This document shows positions 1 to 11,517 of a stretch of 64,000 nt of DNA, one piece after another. The stretch comes from Symbiodinium kawagutii. Taxonomy: Eukaryota; Sar; Dinophyceae; Suessiales; Symbiodiniaceae. The notes under the pieces are model-generated. The model was not told the DNA's origin. It worked only from the letters and a program-made list of their open reading frames with translations, and did not search any database. Position 1 is the stretch's first letter. Every line of letters starts with the position of its first letter. The position numbers and the translations under genes are program-made. The stretch covers positions 76,813 to 140,812 of the forward strand of contig VSDK01010190.1 in NCBI GenBank assembly GCA_009767595.1. Reading direction: 5' to 3'.

Positions 1-1505
1 ATTTTCTCATTTTTTCCTTATTAGGGAGAACATAGGGAGAACACAAGGAGGGACTAAAGGAATAATAAAAAGAGCAAATAGGGAGAGAATGAGGTCTCCT
101 TAATTTTCTCCTTATTCTCTCCTTACTATTTTCTTACATTTTCTTTATTAAGGAGAAATTATGGAGAATACATTGAGAGAATAAGAGAATTATAAAAAGA
201 GCAAATGGGGAGAGAATGAGATCTCCTTAATATTCCCTTATTCTCTTCCTATTCTCTCCTTATTCTCTCCTTATTCTCTCCTTATTCTCTCCTTACTATT
301 TTCTCATTTTTTCTTTATTAGGGAGAACATAGGGAGAACACAAGGAGGGACTAAAGGACTAATAAAAAGAGCAAATAGGGAGAGAATGAGGTCTCCTTAA
401 TATTCCCTTATTCTCTCCTTATTCTCTCCTTACTATTTTCTCATTTTTTCTTTATTAGGGAGAACATAGGGAGAACACAAGGAGGGACTAAAGGACTAAT
501 AAAAAGAGCAAATAGGGAGAGAATGAGGTCTCCTTAATATTCCCTTATTCTCTCCTTATTCTCTCCTTACTATTTTCTCATTTTTTCTTTATTAGGGAGA
601 ACATAGGGAGAACACAAGGAGGGACTAAAGGACTAATAAAAAGAGCAAATAGGGAGAGAATGAGGTCTCCTTAATTCTCTCCTTATTCTCTCCTTACTAT
701 TTTCTTATATTTTTTGATTAAAGAGAAAATATGGAAAATACAATGAGAGAAAAAGAGAACAATAAAAAGAGGCAAATGGGGAGAGAATGAGGTCTCCTTA
801 ATATTCCCTTATTCTCTCCTTATTCTTTCCTTACTGTCTTCATATGTTTTTTTTTAAATGTCTCCTTGCTCTTCTCCTATGCTCCCCCTATTCTCTCTCT
901 CTCTCTCTCTCTGTTGTTCTCTCTTGAATATCCCCTGATTCTATCCTTATTCCCTCCTTGTCCTCTCTTGAGCATTAAGAAGGGAATCTCCTTACTCTTT
1001 TCCTATGCTCCCTCTATTCTCTCTCTCTCTCTCTCTCTCTCTCTGTCCTTCTCTCTTAAATATTGCCCTATTCTATCATTATTCCCTCCTTATTTACTCC
1101 TTATTCTCTCTTTAGCATTAAGCAGGGAATAAGGGGAAAATATGGGAGAATAAGGGGAAAATAAGGAGAGAATAAGGGGAAAATAAAGATAGAATAAGGA
1201 CGGATTAAGGAAAAGATAGGGAGAACACAGGAGAGAATGAGGGAGATAATAATAAGAGCAAAATGAATAAGAGAATAATAATAAGAGCAAATAGAGAGAG
1301 AATGAGGTCTCCTTAATATTTTCTTATTCTCTCCTTATTCTCTCCTTGCTATTTTTATATTTTTTAATTGTCTCCTTGCTCTTCTCCTATGCTCCCCCTA
1401 TTTTCTCTCTTTCTCTCTCTTTCTCTCTTGAATATCCCTTGATTCTATCCTTATTCCCTCCTTGTCCTTTCTTGAGCATTAAGGAAGGAATCTCCTTATT
1501 CTAAA
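1..1505. repeat. Purine/pyrimidine tandem array
   Basis: Imperfect tandem array with a period of about 127-137 bases (one interval of about 170). Each unit has a pyrimidine block (TTCTCTCCTTA type), a purine block (GGGAGAACA type) and a shared GAATGAGGTCTCCTTAA word near 91, 388, 525, 661, 788 and 1300. Pure CT runs lie near 893-912 and 1018-1042. The alternating purine and pyrimidine blocks are partly complementary. No coding exon was seen; open frames here are low-complexity Leu/Ser/Pro. Confidence 0.85.
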
Positions 1506-1519
1506 GACATAGGATCTGG

Positions 1520-1845
1520 AAGATCTGGGAACTGCAGTCACTTGAATGTGTTCCCATTGCAAAGTGAATGGGTGGACAGCAATTTCTATGCACAGGGGAA
1601 TTTACCTCAAAATAGCTGAAATTACATCGACCAGGCTGCACATTAATACTATGTGCAGAGCACATTTACTGATTGCGACCTTAAGATTTGGAAACTGCAG
1701 TCACTTGAATGTGTTCCCATTGCAAAGTGAATGGGTGGACAGCAATTTATATGCACAGGGGAATTTACCTCAAAACAGCTGAAGTCACATCGACCAGGCT
1801 GCAAATTACTATTATGTGCTTTGCATGCTTAATGATTGCGACCTG
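1520..1845. repeat. Direct tandem duplication, 163-bp unit
   Basis: Two nearly identical copies, one starting with GGGAACTGCAGTCACTTG near 1527 and the other 163 bases later. Only a few substitutions separate them, so the duplication is recent. No exon was recognised inside. Confidence 0.85.
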
Positions 1846-1942
1846 TGCTTCGAAAAGGACTTTGACAAAAAACTCACCAAATATGGGAGGGCGAAACGCC
1901 CGCATAACCGACAATCCCTAGGCCCGATGACATGAGCTGCAG

Positions 1943-2033
1943 ATATGGATAGCACCTCAATCCGCGGTCAGCTCCAGGGGATCTACATCGTGGTGTGGCA
2001 ACTCATTCGAGGAAACAGCTACTTGATGTACAG
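1943..2033 (+). CDS. Exon candidate, hydrophobic peptide
   Basis: Follows CTGCAG and ends before a CAG/GTGCCG donor; enters in phase 1 and leaves in phase 2. It reads MDSTSIRGQLQGIYIVVWQL and then IRGNSYLMY. The hydrophobic run IYIVVWQLI could be a membrane or buried strand. Family not recognised. Both other frames are also partly open, so the frame rests on splice sites and composition. Confidence 0.5.
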
Positions 2034-2253
2034 GTGCCGGGCGCCCCAGGTTCCACCACTTCGAGTTGTGGGGGTCGAGCAACACCAGGGTGGAAGATGA
2101 TGGTTCACAAGAAGGCTTGCCCATTACCCAATAATCATCAAACAATTTACCTCAAACATCTTGGGGAAATATGTGTGAATTTTCACTGATAGATCCATGT
2201 GATCCATGTAAATGGTCCATATGATCTTATGTGACGGTAAATCACCAACGAAG

Positions 2254-2361
2254 CTGGTGTTCGAAAGGCTGGATCTCCGCCGTTGGCACAACCACAGCAA
2301 GCATCCTTGGCTTCATGCGTGCAATTTATGTATTCCGTGATTTGGGAGGGGCTAGGAACTG
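2254..2361 (+). CDS. Exon candidate with possible membrane segment
   Basis: Acceptor AACGAAG, donor CTG/GTAGGG; phase 2 in and out, which fits the previous exon. The frame reads WCSKGWISAVGTTTASILGF followed by MRAIYVFRDLGGARN, a plausible single transmembrane helix. A second frame (AGSPPLAQPQQAS...) is also open, so the choice depends on the phase link to 1943-2033. Confidence 0.45.
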
Positions 2362-2456
2362 GTAGGGAGAACGCGGTGCCCCAGAGGTGAAAGAAAATGT
2401 CCAGAAGTTGGTGTACCCTCATCACTTAGAAGGCTCGTTGAATAGGCTTCGCCCAG

Positions 2457-2521
2457 TCAAACATGCGCCGATTCTACGGGCGTCTGGTGTGTTTGGGGAC
2501 TGTGGTGAGACAACTGCAAAG
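2457..2521 (+). CDS. Exon candidate, frame uncertain
   Basis: Lies between a CGCCCAG acceptor and a CAAAG/GTGGTT donor. Two frames are open over the whole length: SNMRRFYGRLVCLGTVVRQL (phase 0 to 2) and KHAPILRASGVFGDCGETTA (phase 1 to 0). Neither is fixed by the preceding exon. Confidence 0.35.
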
Positions 2522-2998
2522 GTGGTTGGTAACCTTGGGTGGTGCTGGGGTCAGATGCCTAATCGATTTTAATGTTGACCCGGATTAATTAACCCAATTG
2601 GGTTGATTAATTGGAGGAGATTACAATTTAAAAAGGGAAACCAAGGCTTTTAGGGGATACCCCCTACTAATCAACCAGGAGCTTAGTAATCCTCAGGTAA
2701 CATGATTTAATGTTAATATGTTTGTTCTATCCGTGATTTCAATCTCCAGGCACTTGTGGGATGTTAGCTACAAAAAAATCGGTTACATCAGGTCACGGCA
2801 ATGAAACCAGAAGCGAACTTGCAAGCGTGAGGGTTGGATGACACAAGACTCGCTTCAGAACCAGGATTCCTCTCCTTGTTGCATTGGAGCCACTTGTGAC
2901 CACAACGTTTGCTGTTCCACATCTCCTCGATTCCTCTCCTTGCTGGTCAGAAAACAGAATCCAAGGCCAACAAGCCGTGCAAACCAAGCCGTTTGCAG

Positions 2999-3035
2999 AA
3001 AAAAGCTGAGACCTGCAACGGTGGAGCCCAGGAAT
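2999..3035 (+). CDS. Small exon candidate
   Basis: Acceptor GTTTGCAG and donor AAT/GTCCAG; phase 2 in and 0 out. It reads KKLRPATVEPRN. It is short and links by phase to the exon at 3645, but is otherwise weakly supported. A 129-codon open frame on the other strand covers the same DNA. Confidence 0.35.
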
Positions 3036-3644
3036 GTCCAGGAAAAAGATGCTGAAATACAATGCTGCCTGCATATGCGTGAAGAACGCCCATGATATTA
3101 CCAATGCCAACGGCAGCCAAGAGGTCTTGGTTGGTTCTTCATGGTCCTTTGCAAAAAGGTGGTATTTTCGAACCTTGCGCATGTTTGTTCATGCGCTGTG
3201 AAGTACGGCTGGGAAGCAGCACATTGTTACTCTCATCGTTGCTCCTTCAGTTGCAACAGTTGTTGTCAACGTTGTTGTGATAGTGGTGGGCAGTCCAATG
3301 TCACCGTCAGTCTCTCCTTGGTCTCAGTGTCAGTTGGTTCATTTCGTTCACTGGAAATCCATCAAAAAATGAAGCTGGCACCATGAACAAACAAGGCTGC
3401 TTTGACATGGTTGGTTCGGTGAATGTTGCTGAACTCCCTGCTATGAACCACATGACAATTGACCACTATCAGCCATCCTTCACCAGCTACATCCTGACCC
3501 CAACATGCTGATGTTTGTTCTTCCATGTTTCTTGACGATTGATGATCATGAAGCATATGCATGCATATGCAACATATGCTCAGCACATTGCTTCACTTAA
3601 ACATTTTTGGCTCACCGATATCCAGCATCAACATCACCCACCAG

Positions 3645-3732
3645 GTCACCTACCGTGAGCACTCGGATGACCTTGCAGCAGCCCACCGTGAAGAGTTGCA
3701 ATCCGAAGGACATGAGTTGCTTGGGGACCCAG
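3645..3732 (+). CDS. Exon, charged peptide
   Basis: CCACCAG acceptor and GACCCAG/GTGATG donor, phase 0 to 1. It reads VTYREHSDDLAAAHREELQS then EGHELLGDP. The phase matches the next exon at 4056. The peptide is acidic and probably helical; no family was recognised. Confidence 0.7.
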
Positions 3733-4055
3733 GTGATGTCACCCTTAGATACCCTTGGGACCTCCTGGTGGAAGATGGGTCACCCCTTAGGACCGAAGCT
3801 GATGAAGGGATGATTCAGGTGCTAAAATGTGCTCCTTTGTGAATGACTGGGTAAGCCATAGTGGCGAATAACTCTAAATCATTGGCTGCGGTTCTTCTTG
3901 TTCTTCTTGGTTGATCCCTTGTTGTTTCTTGTTCGTTGGTCGCTGCGGTCCTGAGTTCTCGTTGCTTCATGGCAGCTTGCTTTATGGTCGCTTCAGCTTC
4001 AGCTGTAGCTCGGTGGCTCAGCCGTGGGTCCCAAGGCCCCAAGGCCCGGGCTGAG

Positions 4056-4158
4056 GTCAAGACGCCTTCCGAAAGGTCTCCGATCTGCCGTACTGCTGCA
4101 CTCCACAGTGCGCCATGAAGGCGGCGCTGTGTTCAACGAGCAAAGCTTCAACTTTCAG
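4056..4158 (+). CDS. Exon, cysteine-rich segment (first part)
   Basis: Starts after GGGCTGAG and ends at TTTCAG/GTGGTT, phase 1 to 2. It reads QDAFRKVSDLPYCCTPQCAM then KAALCSTSKASTF, with four cysteines and mostly G/C third positions. It continues in phase into 4308-4417. The cysteine spacing suggests a small extracellular or lumenal disulfide region (inference). Confidence 0.8.
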
Positions 4159-4307
4159 GTGGTTCAATATGCTGTTCATAGCCAGATAGCTGTGCTTCAA
4201 AAATGTGTGGTTTATGGTGGTTTATAGTTTTAGCGCTCAGTCATGTTTACGAAACCCGCATGCTTTCACTTGTTAAAATGTCGAACCACGGTAGTGCCTG
4301 CCTTGAG

Positions 4308-4417
4308 GTGGTTCAAGGGTCCCTTGCAGTGCCCCCCGCAGTGGCAACAGGCCGACAACTCCTCCTGCACCTGTCCATGGAGAAACTTCACCAACTTCCG
4401 GTGCTTAAAGCTGACCG
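4308..4417 (+). CDS. Exon, cysteine-rich segment (second part)
   Basis: Acceptor CCTTGAG, phase 2 in, matching the exon at 4056. It reads WFKGPLQCPPQWQQADNSSC then TCPWRNFTNFRCLKLT. About three quarters of third positions are G/C. The donor is ACCG/GTCGGC (phase 1) or, 14 bases later, TTT/GTGGAC at 4431 (phase 0). It contains N-S-S and N-F-T glycosylation sequons, consistent with an extracellular face. Confidence 0.75.
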
Positions 4418-4986
4418 GTCGGCAACAGTTTGTGGACCAATAAGTAACTAACCAATGGTTGCATTGGTTAAGTAGCACATCATGCCAGATACAGCTGGGG
4501 ATGATAACCAACACTTGAATAGAAGATATAGCAGCTACTAGATGGTTCATGCTTGATACAGTTGGGGATAGTAAGCGACACTTGAACCTAAGGGATACGC
4601 TATGATATACCAAGCACATATGGCTATGAGTCGACATTAACCAAGCACAAAGAATTAGGTGAAGATCTCAACAGTTGGACTCATGCAAGGTACAGAATGT
4701 GAACAGCTGGGGTTCCATGGGCCCTTGATCCACAGACACCTTTCACTGGTTGACTGTTCGCAAAGACCAGTCTCTGTAGTGTTCACAAGCCACACCTTGC
4801 CCCAAAGTGGTTGACCCAAGATACTTATTTGTTTGTTATAAATGATTTCATTCGTGTGAAGCACTTTAATGTTGATCCTTTCATACGGTTTGCCATGGTG
4901 GGTTCAACCCTTAATTTCGTGATGAACCAATCTGTCAACCCACCACCTGCTCAACCAGCTGATATATCCTGTTATGATTTTTTTAG

Positions 4987-5077
4987 TCGGATGAAAATTG
5001 GTATCTGTCCACCGTCTTTCGACCGTCAATCCTTGATGATCCGCCAGTACCCAGCAGACCCGCCCTGGGGATTTGCG
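4987..5077 (+). CDS. Exon candidate, frame uncertain
   Basis: A T-rich tract ending TTTTTTTAG precedes it and GCG/GTTGGA follows. Two frames are fully open: SDENWYLSTVFRPSILDDPP... (phase 0 to 1) and RMKIGICPPSFDRQSLMIRQ... (phase 2 to 0). An internal acceptor at 5047 would give YPADPPWGFA. Probably coding, but the frame is unresolved. Confidence 0.45.
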
Positions 5078-6158
5078 GTTGGATGAGCGGGAACTCCATG
5101 AGGGTGGTGAGCGGAATACCGTTCCCAAGCAGTGCGAATCATGGGAGATAGAATGATTAATTAATCACCATATGTTGATGATATAAATTACTTACTCAAC
5201 TGATGAAGTAATTATTATGACATATGATGATTAACTATTGTCCAATAATGACAAACAAGCATTACCAAGCCATTGAATGTGGTTAGTGGTTGTTTGTAGG
5301 GGATCATGAACAGCAATTAAAGGGACTATGATGGTTAATACCAAATGATTATGGGAGATCATGTGGGATGCAGATTGACAAGCCCATTATATTGCACAGG
5401 TTTGTCATTAAGTAAGCATGATGAAGCAGACGTTCATGATTGTTTATCATTGACAATCATCCTATGAACCACAGCATTTCCACCATGATTGACTATCACG
5501 AGCAATCACAAATCACATTGACACCCATTGACTGTCACTTCCAATGCTTATGTACTTATCCTTCCCTAGTCTGGGTCAAATTCGCTGGCTGCAACCATAG
5601 ACAATGATTAAGCACAAGTTTCACCATGATGAGCCACACTATTTCAACGGTACCTTTCCCATTCCCAATAGCTTACCTAACCCGGGTCGAATTTCGATGA
5701 GGAACACCCAGGAATGTATCAATTCACGTCAGCAACAACCACGAAGTCTTACTTTAGTTTCATCTTTTTTTGAACCCAGGACTGGCCCAGAACGATTATC
5801 GCATCCAGTGCGAATGTTGCCCCGGAATGAGTATCCAACGTTTCGAACTATCCATAAACCCTCGCGGAGTGTCATTAGTGCAGTAAACAACAGCCGCCAT
5901 AGAGATCGCAATCATCATTAGGTTTTTATTGCCTCTCAACCATGATTATCGAGTGTCAATCGCCATTACTAAATCATCATGCGCTCATGAGCGCAACTAC
6001 CATAGTGTGGCTATCACTGCATTCCTATCGATAGTTACCACTGCACTAGCCATCAATGAACCATCATCGACGAGCCAATTAGCATCCATTGACCATCCAT
6101 TAACCCATGAGTTGACCAGGATTTAATCTGTACTAGGCCACGCAAACTATCACTAAAA

Positions 6159-6229
6159 CCATCCATTCAACTATCCATTCAACCATCCATTCAACCATCC
6201 ATTCAACCATCCATTCAACCATCCATTCA
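6159..6229. repeat. 12-bp tandem repeat (CCATTCAACCAT)
   Basis: About six copies of a 12-base unit made of the same CCAT/AACC words that fill the introns. It lies directly upstream of the exon at 6244, in the expected CA-rich orientation for the 3' end of an intron. Confidence 0.85.
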
Positions 6230-6243
6230 CCATCATCAACCAG

Positions 6244-6356
6244 CCACCAAAACCACGGTCACTGATGGCTACCGGTTTCACCCTGGTGGGCTCCATCACT
6301 TACCATGGCGCAGCGACGAAATCAGGTGCCAGCGCCTTGGTAGCAGCGCCCAAGGG
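6244..6356 (+). CDS. Exon, glycine/alanine-rich peptide
   Basis: CAACCAG acceptor. It reads PPKPRSLMATGFTLVGSITY then HGAATKSGASALVAAPK. Donor choices are CCCAAGG/GGTGTT (at 6356) or the stronger AAATCAG/GTGCCA (at 6325). Strong G/C third positions. Family unknown. A reverse-strand frame (GAATKALAPDF...) is also open. Confidence 0.6.
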
Positions 6357-6399
6357 GTGTTGAGCGCCTGGCTGCCAGGGTGATGGTTTTCTGATTAAT

Positions 6400-6582
6400 G
6401 GTTGGTTGGTTTTGCCTGAAAACCCAAGGGAAGCATGGCCAATAGTATTTCTTATTAGCAGGTTGGTTGGCATTATCACACCTGATTGGCTAACCAAACA
6501 TTTCTTATTTTCCCTAGGATTTCCAAAGGGTTGGTTGGTTGGTTGGTTGACAGGCATATTTTTTAATAGGTGTGGTTGAACC
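6400..6582. mobile_element. MITE-like family B element
   Basis: Begins and ends with GGTTGGTTGG-type termini and contains a TTATTTTCCCTA core. Related copies are at 17561, 20184, 29622 (reverse), 35006 and 51632. It encodes no protein. Classification as a non-autonomous inverted-repeat element is inference. Confidence 0.5.
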
Positions 6583-7108
6583 ACGAGCCAGTTTTAGTGA
6601 TGGTTTTAGTGGCTTAGTATGGCTTAGGTCATGGCAAACTCATGGTTAATGACGGTGAATGGATCCTGATTGGATGGTCAATGATGGTCAATTAATGGTT
6701 AAGAATGGTGGATGATGGCTGAGAATGATGATTAGCGATCGAGGGCTGATTGTTAGCTGATTAATGTGCCGTGATGACCAACATAGCTACCGCTAATGAT
6801 GTTTGCAGATGATGATCAACGAAATTCATGAGCAGCGCTCAGTGATACCGGATGATCATGATTAGAAAAGTAGTGATTGCTGATGGTCAATGATGATTAT
6901 GAACAATTTTAGTGATGCTCAATAACGGTTGAGCATTATTCAGGTGGTGGTTCATCATGATTGGGTTTGTGCTTGATGATTTTTGATGGTCCATTATGCT
7001 GCTTAATGGTTGATGATAGCAATCATGCGCAACGCCCATTGATGGCTATTGAGACTTCATCATGGCACGTGGTCGTTGTTGATCGTCAATCGCTTAAGGA
7101 TGGTTCAT

Positions 7109-7135
7109 ATATATATATATGTGTGTGTGTGTGCG
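7109..7135. repeat. (TA)n(TG)n microsatellite
   Basis: Short alternating TA run followed by TG run, inside an intron. Confidence 0.9.
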
Positions 7136-7428
7136 TGTACGAAGTTCTTAAATGAAATATCATATCAGTCCTTCCTCCACATCCATATATCATTCACAGC
7201 AACCACTGATGATGGCTAACAGCGTAAGGTTGGTTGGTTTAGAAATGGAAAGCCCATGGGTAGTTGTGAACAAAAATGGCTTCACCACCCATGTTTCGGT
7301 GGTGGAGAGGGAGAATTCTGTGAATGATATTGTGAAATTAAACCTCGTGCCTCGTTTTGAGCAATTACAACCCCCAGACGAAACCCTGATGAAACCATAC
7401 TAAACTGCAGATGAAACCATCAACACAG

Positions 7429-7571
7429 GATGGACTCCAATGAAAGACTATGGTTTATGGTTTCTTTCTTTGGAGTTCTGCATCTCCGGAGCGACGCACT
7501 TAGGTATGTCGATGGCGTGGGCGGAACCCAAGTTTGGCCTGATGATATCGCCACTTGAGCTTGCTATCAGC
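7429..7571 (+). CDS. Exon candidate, two competing frames
   Basis: CAACACAG acceptor. Frame one (phase 1) is open for about 60 codons with 60% G/C third positions (GLWFLSLEFCISGATHLGMS... MISPLELAIS) and ends at AGC/GTGGCC. Frame two (phase 2) reads MDSNERLWFMVSFFGVLHLR... and ends at CAA/GTTTGG (7531). A reverse-strand frame (GSAHAIDIPKCVAPEM) is open as well. DNA coding is likely; frame and strand are not certain. Confidence 0.45.
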
Positions 7572-8867
7572 GTGGCCTTGGCGTGGGCTAGTACTCCAAA
7601 GTGAAGGACATTTAACCAATGGCTAAGGGTTGGTGAGATCATGGTTCATAGCCACCATTCTTACCCATACTGATTAATTCAACATTTTAACCACTTAGCA
7701 TGACTGGTGATGAGGCGTCATTGACCAAGATTTAGAACAATATCACTGTGAATGGTTAATAAGGGATACTCACGGCTTCCCGATACTTATGGTGGTACCC
7801 CTCCAAATCGATTGGACTCTAGTAGATTTGTTCGTAGCTGGAAGCCAGAACAGCTTTTCAGCTGCCAAGGGTTTTCCGATGTTTCCCTGAGAGTCAGAGT
7901 ATCAGTATTAAGCACTAGCAATTATGAACCATCATCAACCAAGCGATATAGAATCATCAACGGTTTTCCCTATACTGGGACTCTAGTGACGATGTTTACA
8001 ATTATGTATCACTATGAACTGAATCGATTTACCACCAGCAAGGCAAGTAAGCACCTTTAGGCAATAGTAGCATCCACAACGGCTCAGAAGTTTCATCATG
8101 ATTCCTACAGGCATGGTTATTCATCACTGGTCATAATCAACCTTCCAAATTCATGAACTATTTTTGAGTGTGCAGATGCACTTCATCATTAAGGGTTCAG
8201 CGGGTTCAGCATGAACAAGCATAGATAAGATGATAAGGCAAAGGAACTACAGCTACGAACTCATGCCGTTGCCGAACTCAACGGTGGTGAGCTACCCAAG
8301 GCTTCATAGTGACCAGCCGCTACTAACCGGCCTCACCCCCGAACAGCTTCCCCCAGTGAACCATGGGAATCTTGGTGAAGGTGATTGACGCTGGTGAAGC
8401 AGGACACGTTTCTTTTTTTCGGTTGCTTTAACGCTGGTGAATGATGGTTGATGATATGGCCTGATACTTGTATGGTACATATGTATTTTTATCAATATGG
8501 AGAATACTAAAGATAAAGCACATCAATGAACACTATACACATAGAATACTTAGCCAGATGATATATGTCTTGATAATGAGCACTATTCTAGAATCACTGC
8601 TTGTGGCTAAAGGCCAGCAAAGCTGTTGTTGTTCCCATCACACTGTTGATGGGATGTTCACCATTGGTAGCATCACAGGCGATAGTTCATAGCAATTGAA
8701 GTAGTATTTCACCATAAACCATATGGTGAAATATCATGAATATTGGCTACTCAAAAGGTATCTTAACCCCTAGAGTAGAAAGTACTTATCATCGAGCATG
8801 AGTCCACAATCGGTCCACCATCAGTCAACCATTCAACCATCATAAATCACCAGTTTCACTACCCATC

Positions 8868-8922
8868 ATCTCACCATCATTTCACCATCATTTCACCATC
8901 CTTTCACCATCATTTCACCAAT
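8868..8922. repeat. 11-bp tandem repeat (ATCATTTCACC)
   Basis: Four to five copies of a CA-rich intron word, about 50 bases upstream of the exon at 8973. Confidence 0.8.
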
Positions 8923-8972
8923 GATTCAACCACCATCAACTGATACTTTAGCAATGCGACTCACACCTCCAG

Positions 8973-9068
8973 GTGATCAATACCTTCCGCCATGAGTACA
9001 CACAGGAGCAGGGTCTGCGGTGGCTGCGGAGTGGTCTCAGCGCCGCCACAGGGCATTTGACTTACATG
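8973..9068 (+). CDS. Exon
   Basis: CCTCCAG acceptor and ACATG/GTCCAG donor, phase 0 to 0, 32 codons. It reads VINTFRHEYTQEQGLRWLRS then GLSAATGHLTYM. It has high G/C at third positions and is flanked by CCATCA-rich DNA upstream and GATGG-rich DNA downstream. Family unknown. Confidence 0.7.
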
Positions 9069-9778
9069 GTCCAGTGAAATGACAAGTTATTCATGCTGAA
9101 ACTGATGGTGAAGTTGGTTTTGACCGATGGGTCAATGGGTGGTTGATGTATGTTACTGTTTGTTAATGGTGACGGCTAAAGCTGGCTAATGGGTGGTTAA
9201 TGTTGGTTACAGTTGGTGTTTTAGGGGTATTTCCAGGGGGTTATGCCGGGGTAATTGCAGGTGGGTGACCCATCAGCAGTTGAGCAACAAAATCCATTTC
9301 TGACAGGGGCTGAGGCAAGGTTCGAGGTAGACGATGAAGAAATGTTGGGTAATGTTGGTGTTGATTAACCAAGATTCATCAAGATGAGTTCTTGATCTTG
9401 ACTGTTGATGATGTTTCAACGAATTCATTGCGTTTGGGTAACGATCAACAACAATACAATAAGTGTTACTATAAGTGCATATAAGTGCCAAATATTTGTA
9501 CCCTGTTGGCCCTGGTGGAAGAACTGCTACGGCTTGCTCTGTACTCGAGCGATTTATTATCGCAATCACAGCTCGACAGCCAGCTGAATCAAGCTGACCA
9601 TCAACTACTCATTCACCAGCGGTACTTCAGCATCAGTTTCACATAATTTCACTACCATGAAAAGCCTATCCTGATCCACCAAGCGTTTGACCATCGCCAT
9701 GTCATTCACCATCATTTCACTAGTGGTTAAACCATAATTCACCTATCTCCGTCACCATTTCCTTCACCGTTTGCCCAG

Positions 9779-9880
9779 CACCATGCGCTCGCAGAGGAGC
9801 GCAACGCCAGCTGTGGACAAGACGGCTGTACCAAGCTTTGGCTCACCACCTCCGCACAAGACAGGCGGCCGGTGCTGCAG
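9779..9880 (+). CDS. Exon
   Basis: TTGCCCAG acceptor and CTGCAG/GTGGCC donor, exactly 34 codons in phase 0. It reads HHALAEERNASCGQDGCTKL then WLTTSAQDRRPVLQ. It has two cysteines and an N-A-S sequon. Strong G/C third positions. The donor sequence GTGGCC recurs at 11518 and 53544. Confidence 0.85.
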
Positions 9881-9927
9881 GTGGCCACGTGGTGGGCCAC
9901 GTTGTGCTGAGCTGCTTGGGTGCGTGA

Positions 9928-10212
9928 TTAGGGATGGTTAGTGATTTGAATAAGCTGGTTGAATAAGCTGGTGAAGTTGTAAGTGAGTGATTTGGTTAAG
10001 GCTTCGGGCACGAAGATCCAGGGTTCGTGAAGGGTTGGTGAAAACGCGAGGACGACAACACCTCCAGCAGGAAAGACAATACAACGACAACCAGCTCCAT
10101 GTGAGCCAGAAAATAGCCCGGAGCACAACCAATCAACACACTTGGCGCATGGAAGTTTCCACATACACAATCGATCATCAACAGATAACCGTGATTTAAG
10201 ATCCGCAACCAT
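9928..10212. other. Open frames of uncertain meaning
   Basis: A TGGTTGAATAAGCTGG-rich intron start, then a GC-richer patch (10005-10140) open in several frames on both strands, for example REDDNTSSRKDNTTTTSS on plus. No convincing pair of splice sites fixes an exon. Confidence 0.25.
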
Positions 10213-10731
10213 GAATCAAGTGGTTCAATGAGTAGTCAATCTGGCTGCGTCCAGAAACCTTGTTGTCAGTACAACGGTTGTTTTACCTAATTAGCCATGT
10301 CTAACCAACACACATGGCTTAATGTAGTTGACAAGCCTAAGAACGGCTTATTAACCTATTTGCTCTCAAGCCAAAATTGTCACAAGCCATGCGTTGGAAT
10401 TCCCACGATTGACATAGCAAATTCCATTGGGTTTCACCATATCCACCATGAACTGTCGAGTGAATCATTGGTTTCACCAGGTTCATGGCCGACGTTGAGG
10501 AGCCGATGGTGGAAGGGAAAATGGGATTGGAACAAACTAGTCGTGGTTGAAACGATGCTGGTTAAACCAATGTTGATACTAGTTATAGTGGGTTTCTAGA
10601 AAATTATACTGGATATTTTTTCGTCCAATCTTTGAATGATAATGGATGATCAACCATTGAAATATTATGCTGGGTAATGGCAAATCCATGGTTGATAATG
10701 GTTAAGAGTTTGAGTTGATACTGAGTGGAGA

Positions 10732-10935
10732 ATGGTTTTAGTTGATGGTCCCCATCCCAAAAGGGTCAAGCGAAGCGCCATGAAGGCCAAGCTTAGATTT
10801 GATCAACCTATGAATCAAGGACGGCTCGATTTTTGGGGGAGGCACCGGCAATTCTTGGGATATCAACGAGAGGTTGAGGTTGTATCTGATCAAACAAACA
10901 AAAGAAGCAACAACAGAATAAACCGATGTCAATAA
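10732..10935 (+). other. Open frame, possible exon
   Basis: A 67-codon frame containing KLRFDQPMNQGRLDFWGRHR. Composition is only slightly coding-like and no clear acceptor and donor pair was found. The reverse strand is also open. Listed so that the stretch between 9881 and 11358 is described. Confidence 0.2.
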
Positions 10936-11358
10936 GCATAGGAGCTGATTAGTCAACCATGTCAATAAGCATCTATCTAGACATCTAGATACTGGATAGA
11001 AGCAATAGCTTTGGAAGAATGAGCCATGGATATCTAGATATGGCAGCGCTGGATCCAGCAGAGCTGCCTTAGTTGTTTGGATAATTTCGAAATTGTGTTG
11101 GATTGTTTGTCAACCTGAGATAGCTTTTGGAAATGTTTTGAAATCATCAGAAGCCCAAAAAATCTATGTTGCAATATGTGGCCAGGAAAATCTAAAAACC
11201 GTTCCTGTTGTCAGACAACCCCCGCACCCACGAAGGTACGCCCCATCATAAGTTCCCAAGACCAAGCCACATTTAAAAACATCCTGCCGATCAACAGTTG
11301 ATCAACACAGTCGTTTTCTTCTGGAAATGCCTCGGCTTTAGCAACTTTAGCAACTCAG

Positions 11359-11517
11359 CGTGCAGAATTTAACCGCTGTTATTGCTTTCTCATGGCGCCA
11401 TCCTCGCTGCTCCTGGCTGGTGCTGCAGGCCGGTTCCGTCGTTCTGTGCTCGATCTTGTGACTGCCGTGAAGTGGTTGGGTCCAAGTGTCCGGGTGCTTC
11501 CACGCACTGATTGCCAG
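11359..11517 (+). CDS. Exon, 53 codons
   Basis: Acceptor CAACTCAG and donor TGCCAG/GTGGCC, phase 0 to 0. It reads RAEFNRCYCFLMAPSSLLLA, then GAAGRFRRSVLDLVTAVKWL, then GPSVRVLPRTDCQ. The LMAPSSLLLAGAAG run is hydrophobic. The reverse strand is open too, but has no usable GT donor. Family unknown. Confidence 0.8.

Noticed and set aside
2793..3182. 129-codon reverse-strand frame
   Set aside because: Overlaps plus-strand exon candidates, low coding bias, no domain seen.
6159..6229. Regularly spaced repeats as a CRISPR array
   Set aside because: Direct 12-bp tandem repeat without unique spacers, in a eukaryotic intron.
7448..7642. Reverse-strand frame with VAPEM, resembling a kinase APE motif
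   Set aside because: No other kinase motif in order, no GT donor, single short match.
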